From: Methylotenera_A sp963701715
GTDB taxonomy: Bacteria > Pseudomonadota > Gammaproteobacteria > Burkholderiales > Methylophilaceae
Assembly (NCBI GenBank): GCA_963701715.1
Contig: CAVPAX010000005.1
Span: 1 to 64,000 of the forward strand
Reading direction: 5' to 3'
Length of the DNA: 64,000 nt
Both the position numbers and the translations under genes were made by a program. The notes under the pieces are model-generated. The model ran no database searches and was not told the origin of the DNA. It worked only from the letters and a program-made list of their open reading frames with translations. This document shows positions 61,156 to 64,000 of the stretch, piece by piece (positions within the stretch are counted from its first letter, which is position 1; the number at the start of each line of letters is the position of its first letter).

Positions 61156-62691
61156 ATGCACTGCAGCATACTGCTTCTGGATCATCCCCGGCCTTCTTCG
61201 ACAGCCCATTTCAATGATGTGGCCAACACGCCATTGTCATCGGGCCTTATGAGCGGCTACATTGCTGCGCTGCTTGCGGCGCGGGGATTTTCCGCGGGAC
61301 TGCATGAAGCATTTCCCGGGTCTCAATCATTTGCTGACTGCGCAACAGAGCTTGAGCGCCTGGAGTTTGACGCGCTGGGCGTCAATGCCGTGTATCTGTG
61401 GGAGCATACTGAAGAGCTGTTTTTATTCTTGAAAAATCTGAAAGCCCGGCGCCGTAACTTGCCCATCATCCTGTACGGCTTCTTCCCCACTTTTTCATAT
61501 CGTGAGATCCTCTCCCTGTTCCCGTTCATTGACTGCGTTATACTGGGTGAGCCCGAGGAAACCTTTGCCGAAATCGCGGTAAGCCTGCATCGAGACGGTT
61601 GCATTGATTATTCAAAAATAGCGGGCATTGCCTTTCGCGAAAACGAAGAGATCAGGGTCTCAGGCAAGCGGGCGCTCATTGAGGCGCTCGACAGCCTGCC
61701 GTTCCCCATGCGCAGCGAGCGGTTCCTGCAGACCGTCGGCGGCAATATTCTGGCAAGCCGCGGCTGCTATGGCCAGTGCAGCTTCTGCTACATCAATAAT
61801 TTTTACGGAAACAGCTGCCAGTGGCGCGGCCGCTCTCCGGATAATGTGGCGCAGGAGATTGAAGCGCTGTATCCGCGCCTGCCGGCGCCGGCAGTCTATT
61901 TTGTTGACGCGAATTTTTTCGGCCGCGGCAGCCTTGGCCGCAAACGCGCGCTCGAAATTATCGAGCGCATCAGGCAGTGGGACGGTCTTACCTTCGGTAT
62001 CGAGTGCCGCAGCAATGATCTTGATGAAGAGCTGGTGGAGCGCATGGCACAGGCGGGCTTGCGGCAGGTATTCCTCGGCATTGAGAGCGCTTCAAAAGCA
62101 TCCCTTGCGCGCATGAAAAAAGGAGTGCGGCTCGATGCGCAGGCAGCGGCGGTCAGGATGCTTAAAGCCCGCGGGGTGGAGATTAATCCCGGTTTTATCA
62201 TGTTTGAGCCTGATGCAGGACTTGCGGATGTGCGGGCTAACTTTGACTTCCTCAAGGGAAACGGTCTTATGGACCGGTTGTCCTGCACGGTGAATGTGCT
62301 CTATCACCGGGAAATCGCGCTGCGGGGGACTGATCGCTTTAAACAGCTCCAGGCGGAAAACCGCCTGGAGCTCATCAATCCCCTGGGCTACGAGGGACGC
62401 TACCTGTTTCTCCACGAGCCGGTCTGTTTCCTGGCTGACCTGATGGAAAGCGTATGCCGGGGCGTTTTACAGAAAATGGATAACGCGAGCTCCCCGATTT
62501 TCTGGGCCAGGGAAAACAGCGCAGCAGCCTGCCGGCTGAATGATTTCCTGGTGCATCTGTTTGAAGATACGCTGCGCAGGCTGGAGCTGCAGGAGCTGCC
62601 GCTGACCCCTGCGGAGCGCATGCGCCGGGAAGAAGAGGCATCGGCTGTTGTCGACGGGCTTATCGTTTCCGAGCGGGTGTGCCAGCTGTGA
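61156..62691 (+). CDS. B12-binding-domain radical SAM protein, BzaD/BzaE-like candidate
   Basis: The 511-residue protein has an N-terminal cobalamin-binding-like Rossmann domain (LGVNAVYLWEHTEELFLFL, LPIILYGFFPTFSY, DCVILGEPEETFAEI). The radical SAM barrel follows with the cluster motif ASRGCYGQCSFCY (about 200), FVDANFF and FLGIESAS. B12-dependent radical SAM enzymes perform methylations and rearrangements. In this context (riboswitch, cobU, methyltransferase, cobT) the closest parallel is the anaerobic 5,6-dimethylbenzimidazole pathway, where BzaD and BzaE are enzymes of this type that methylate the ring. BchE-like cyclases share the architecture, so the assignment rests mainly on neighbours. 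Confidence 0.7.
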   Translation: MHCSILLLDHPRPSSTAHFNDVANTPLSSGLMSGYIAALLAARGFSAGLHEAFPGSQSFADCATELERLEFDALGVNAVYLWEHTEELFLFLKNLKARRRNLPIILYGFFPTFSYREILSLFPFIDCVILGEPEETFAEIAVSLHRDGCIDYSKIAGIAFRENEEIRVSGKRALIEALDSLPFPMRSERFLQTVGGNILASRGCYGQCSFCYINNFYGNSCQWRGRSPDNVAQEIEALYPRLPAPAVYFVDANFFGRGSLGRKRALEIIERIRQWDGLTFGIECRSNDLDEELVERMAQAGLRQVFLGIESASKASLARMKKGVRLDAQAAAVRMLKARGVEINPGFIMFEPDAGLADVRANFDFLKGNGLMDRLSCTVNVLYHREIALRGTDRFKQLQAENRLELINPLGYEGRYLFLHEPVCFLADLMESVCRGVLQKMDNASSPIFWARENSAAACRLNDFLVHLFEDTLRRLELQELPLTPAERMRREEEASAVVDGLIVSERVCQL

Positions 62692-63686
62692 AAGGCGCAT
62701 CCTCAGCGGGCTTTGAGCAGCTCTATGCTTTAGGGGCCGGGTTCCAGACCTCTGAAATAATTTTCACGGCAGTCAGGCTGGGGATTTTTTCCGCGCTTGA
62801 TGCAGGGCCGGTCACCGGCAAACACCTGGCGCGAAAATTACATCTCTCGCAGGATGCTCTGGCCAGGTTCATGCTCGTCTTGAAAAGCCTGGGCCTGATA
62901 GCGGAGCGAAGCGGATCATACACTAAAACCGCGCTCTCGCGGCGCTTGCTGGGAGAAGACGCAGGGCAGGGCTGCGAAGATATACTGATACATCTTGAAA
63001 CGCTTAAATCTTCCTGGGCACACCTTGCCGGCAGCCTGAAAAGCGGCACCATGCGGCCGCCGCAGAAAAAAGCCCTGGCAGATTATCCGCGGCAGCTCAA
63101 ACGCTTTCTCGCTGCGATGCATGCTTCAGGCACGGTGAAAAGTGCGGCCATAGCGAGAGCGCTGCCGCTGCGGAAATATTCCCGCATGCTTGATATCGGC
63201 GGCGGCCTGGGAACCTATGCTGCAGCATTCGCGCGGGAGAACAGCCGCCTGCAGGCAACCGTGTTTGATCTTGCGAGCGTGGTGCTGCACGCAAAAAAAT
63301 ATATCCGGCAGTGCGGGATGGCCGGACGTATCAGCGCGGTTGCTGGGGAGTGCCGGTCTGATCCGTTCCCTGAAGATGATTATGACCTGGTGCTGCTCTC
63401 AAATATTCTGCATATTTATGCAGCCGGGGACGCGCGGGCTATTATTAAAAAGGCCGCACGGGCGCTGCAGCGCGGGGGAACCCTGCTGATACATGATTAT
63501 ATCACTGGCCTGGGCGATCAGGTCTTTGTGTCTCTGTTTGACATGACCATGCTTACCGGTACGCCGGAAGGAAGATGCCATAGCCGGACTGAACTTTTTC
63601 AGTGGATGAAGGACAGCGGGCTTTCCCGCATCAGGACAAAAGCGGTGAATGCCGGTACGTCGATTGTGTGGGGAATGAGGGAATAG
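62688..63686 (+). CDS. SAM-dependent O-methyltransferase, BzaC-like candidate
   Basis: GTG 62688 overlaps the preceding TGA stop (GTGA), so the two proteins are coupled. The 332-residue product has an N-terminal winged-helix dimerisation domain (TGKHLARKLHLSQDALARFM) and a class I methyltransferase domain with SAM motif MLDIGGGLGTYAA (about 168-180), VFDLASVV and LLSNILHIY. This is the CrtF/BchU/acetylserotonin-type family to which BzaC belongs; BzaC O-methylates 5-hydroxybenzimidazole. Its place between the B12-radical SAM gene and cobT supports that role. Confidence 0.7.
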   Translation: MKGASSAGFEQLYALGAGFQTSEIIFTAVRLGIFSALDAGPVTGKHLARKLHLSQDALARFMLVLKSLGLIAERSGSYTKTALSRRLLGEDAGQGCEDILIHLETLKSSWAHLAGSLKSGTMRPPQKKALADYPRQLKRFLAAMHASGTVKSAAIARALPLRKYSRMLDIGGGLGTYAAAFARENSRLQATVFDLASVVLHAKKYIRQCGMAGRISAVAGECRSDPFPEDDYDLVLLSNILHIYAAGDARAIIKKAARALQRGGTLLIHDYITGLGDQVFVSLFDMTMLTGTPEGRCHSRTELFQWMKDSGLSRIRTKAVNAGTSIVWGMRE

Positions 63687-63838
63687 GCACAAAGGCAGAA
63701 GGCACAAAGGCACGAGGCACCCTCGACTGCGCTCGGGGCAGGTAGAAGAGAAGTGCTGAGTAACGAGTGATGAGTTTAAGGCAAAAGGCAATAGGCAATA
63801 GAAATCTCGTGGCCCGTTACCCGAGCGACGAGTCACGC
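63687..63838. repeat. degenerate GGCACAAAGGCA and GAGTAACGAGTGATGAG repeats
   Basis: The 172-base gap before cobT is built of imperfect GGCACAAAGG and TAACGAGTGATGAG words. No gene or hairpin with a T tract is seen. Confidence 0.6.
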
Positions 63839-63858
63839 ATATGAGGAAGGAATATACG

Positions 63859-64000
63859 ATGGATCTACAAACAGCGCTTGACCGGATAGCGCCGCTTGAT
63901 GCGGCGTCTCTTGAAAAAGCGCAGCAGCGCCTTGACCGGCTTGCCATACCGCGCGGCAGCCTGGGAAGGCTGCTCGACATCGGCAGACAGGTTGCCGGCA
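63859..64000 (+). CDS. cobT: nicotinate-nucleotide:dimethylbenzimidazole phosphoribosyltransferase, 5' part
   Basis: ATG 63859 is preceded by GGAAGGA at suitable distance. The 47 codons in the window read like the CobT N-terminus (LEKAQQRLDRLAIPRGSLGRL), in which the PRGSLGRL segment is a family hallmark. CobT activates the lower-ligand base to its alpha-ribotide. The frame runs off the right edge. It is the last visible member of the cobalamin-riboswitch group. Confidence 0.88.
   Translation, partial: MDLQTALDRIAPLDAASLEKAQQRLDRLAIPRGSLGRLLDIGRQVAG

Overview
The window comes from a Gram-negative, respiratory, probably anaerobic bacterium. It has LPS-export and LPS-kinase genes (msbA and two kinase-fold proteins), System II cytochrome c maturation (ResB/CcsB), several multiheme cytochromes, an HdrD/NarI-like electron-transfer pair, two outer-membrane or periplasmic cassettes and cobamide-dependent enzymes. 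The dispersed intergenic repeats resemble those I associate with Nitrospirota and Desulfobacterota genomes, but the sequence alone does not fix the phylum. No rRNA or tRNA gene and no CRISPR array was found.

Layout. 0-5.3 kb: the end of a TRAP-T lipoprotein gene, then msbA and two sugar/LPS kinase-fold genes. 5.3-14.6 kb (mostly minus): a secreted beta-propeller, ccsB-resB, a divergent tetraheme cytochrome, a ThiF-family gene, aroK-aroE, a KH-domain protein and an HD-domain protein. 15-17 kb: ruvAB. 17-26 kb: a redox cassette of two FAD-linked oxidases, a FAD-dependent reductase, a BPL_N amidotransferase-like protein, a NarI-like cytochrome b and an HdrD-like Fe-S protein. 26-32 kb: a nitrate/sulfonate/taurine-type ABC importer, a ferredoxin-dependent bilin reductase homologue, and a radical SAM-GNAT-AIR synthase trio in the order known from Nit1C nitrilase clusters, but without the nitrilase. 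32-42 kb: a zinc-ribbon/SPOR protein, a UbiA-type prenyltransferase, purM, psd, radA and secreted or membrane proteins. 42-50 kb (minus): a PotD-like binding protein and a MoxR-DUF58-VWA (Bat-type) operon. 50-53.7 kb (minus): a FecCD/BtuCDF-type ABC importer plus a membrane protein, with many frame breaks.

The most unusual locus is at 53.8-58.4 kb on the minus strand. It encodes an ethanolamine ammonia-lyase in which EutB and EutC are fused into one chain behind a Sec signal peptide, so it should act outside the cytoplasm. It lies with a cupredoxin-fold protein, a small secreted protein and an outer-membrane barrel, behind a 260-nt leader that contains an intrinsic terminator. Just downstream of it is the (broken) corrinoid/siderophore-type importer. 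On the other side, from 60.2 kb, a cobalamin riboswitch heads cobU, a B12-binding radical SAM gene, an O-methyltransferase gene and cobT. That set looks like the anaerobic benzimidazole (bza) branch of cobamide synthesis. EutBC needs adenosylcobalamin, so uptake, lower-ligand synthesis and use of cobamides appear side by side.

Frame quality is uneven. Single-base indels break genes near 0.13 kb and 32.8 kb and many times between 48.85 and 53.73 kb. No nonsense substitution was identified in that last stretch, so sequence error is at least as likely as gene decay.
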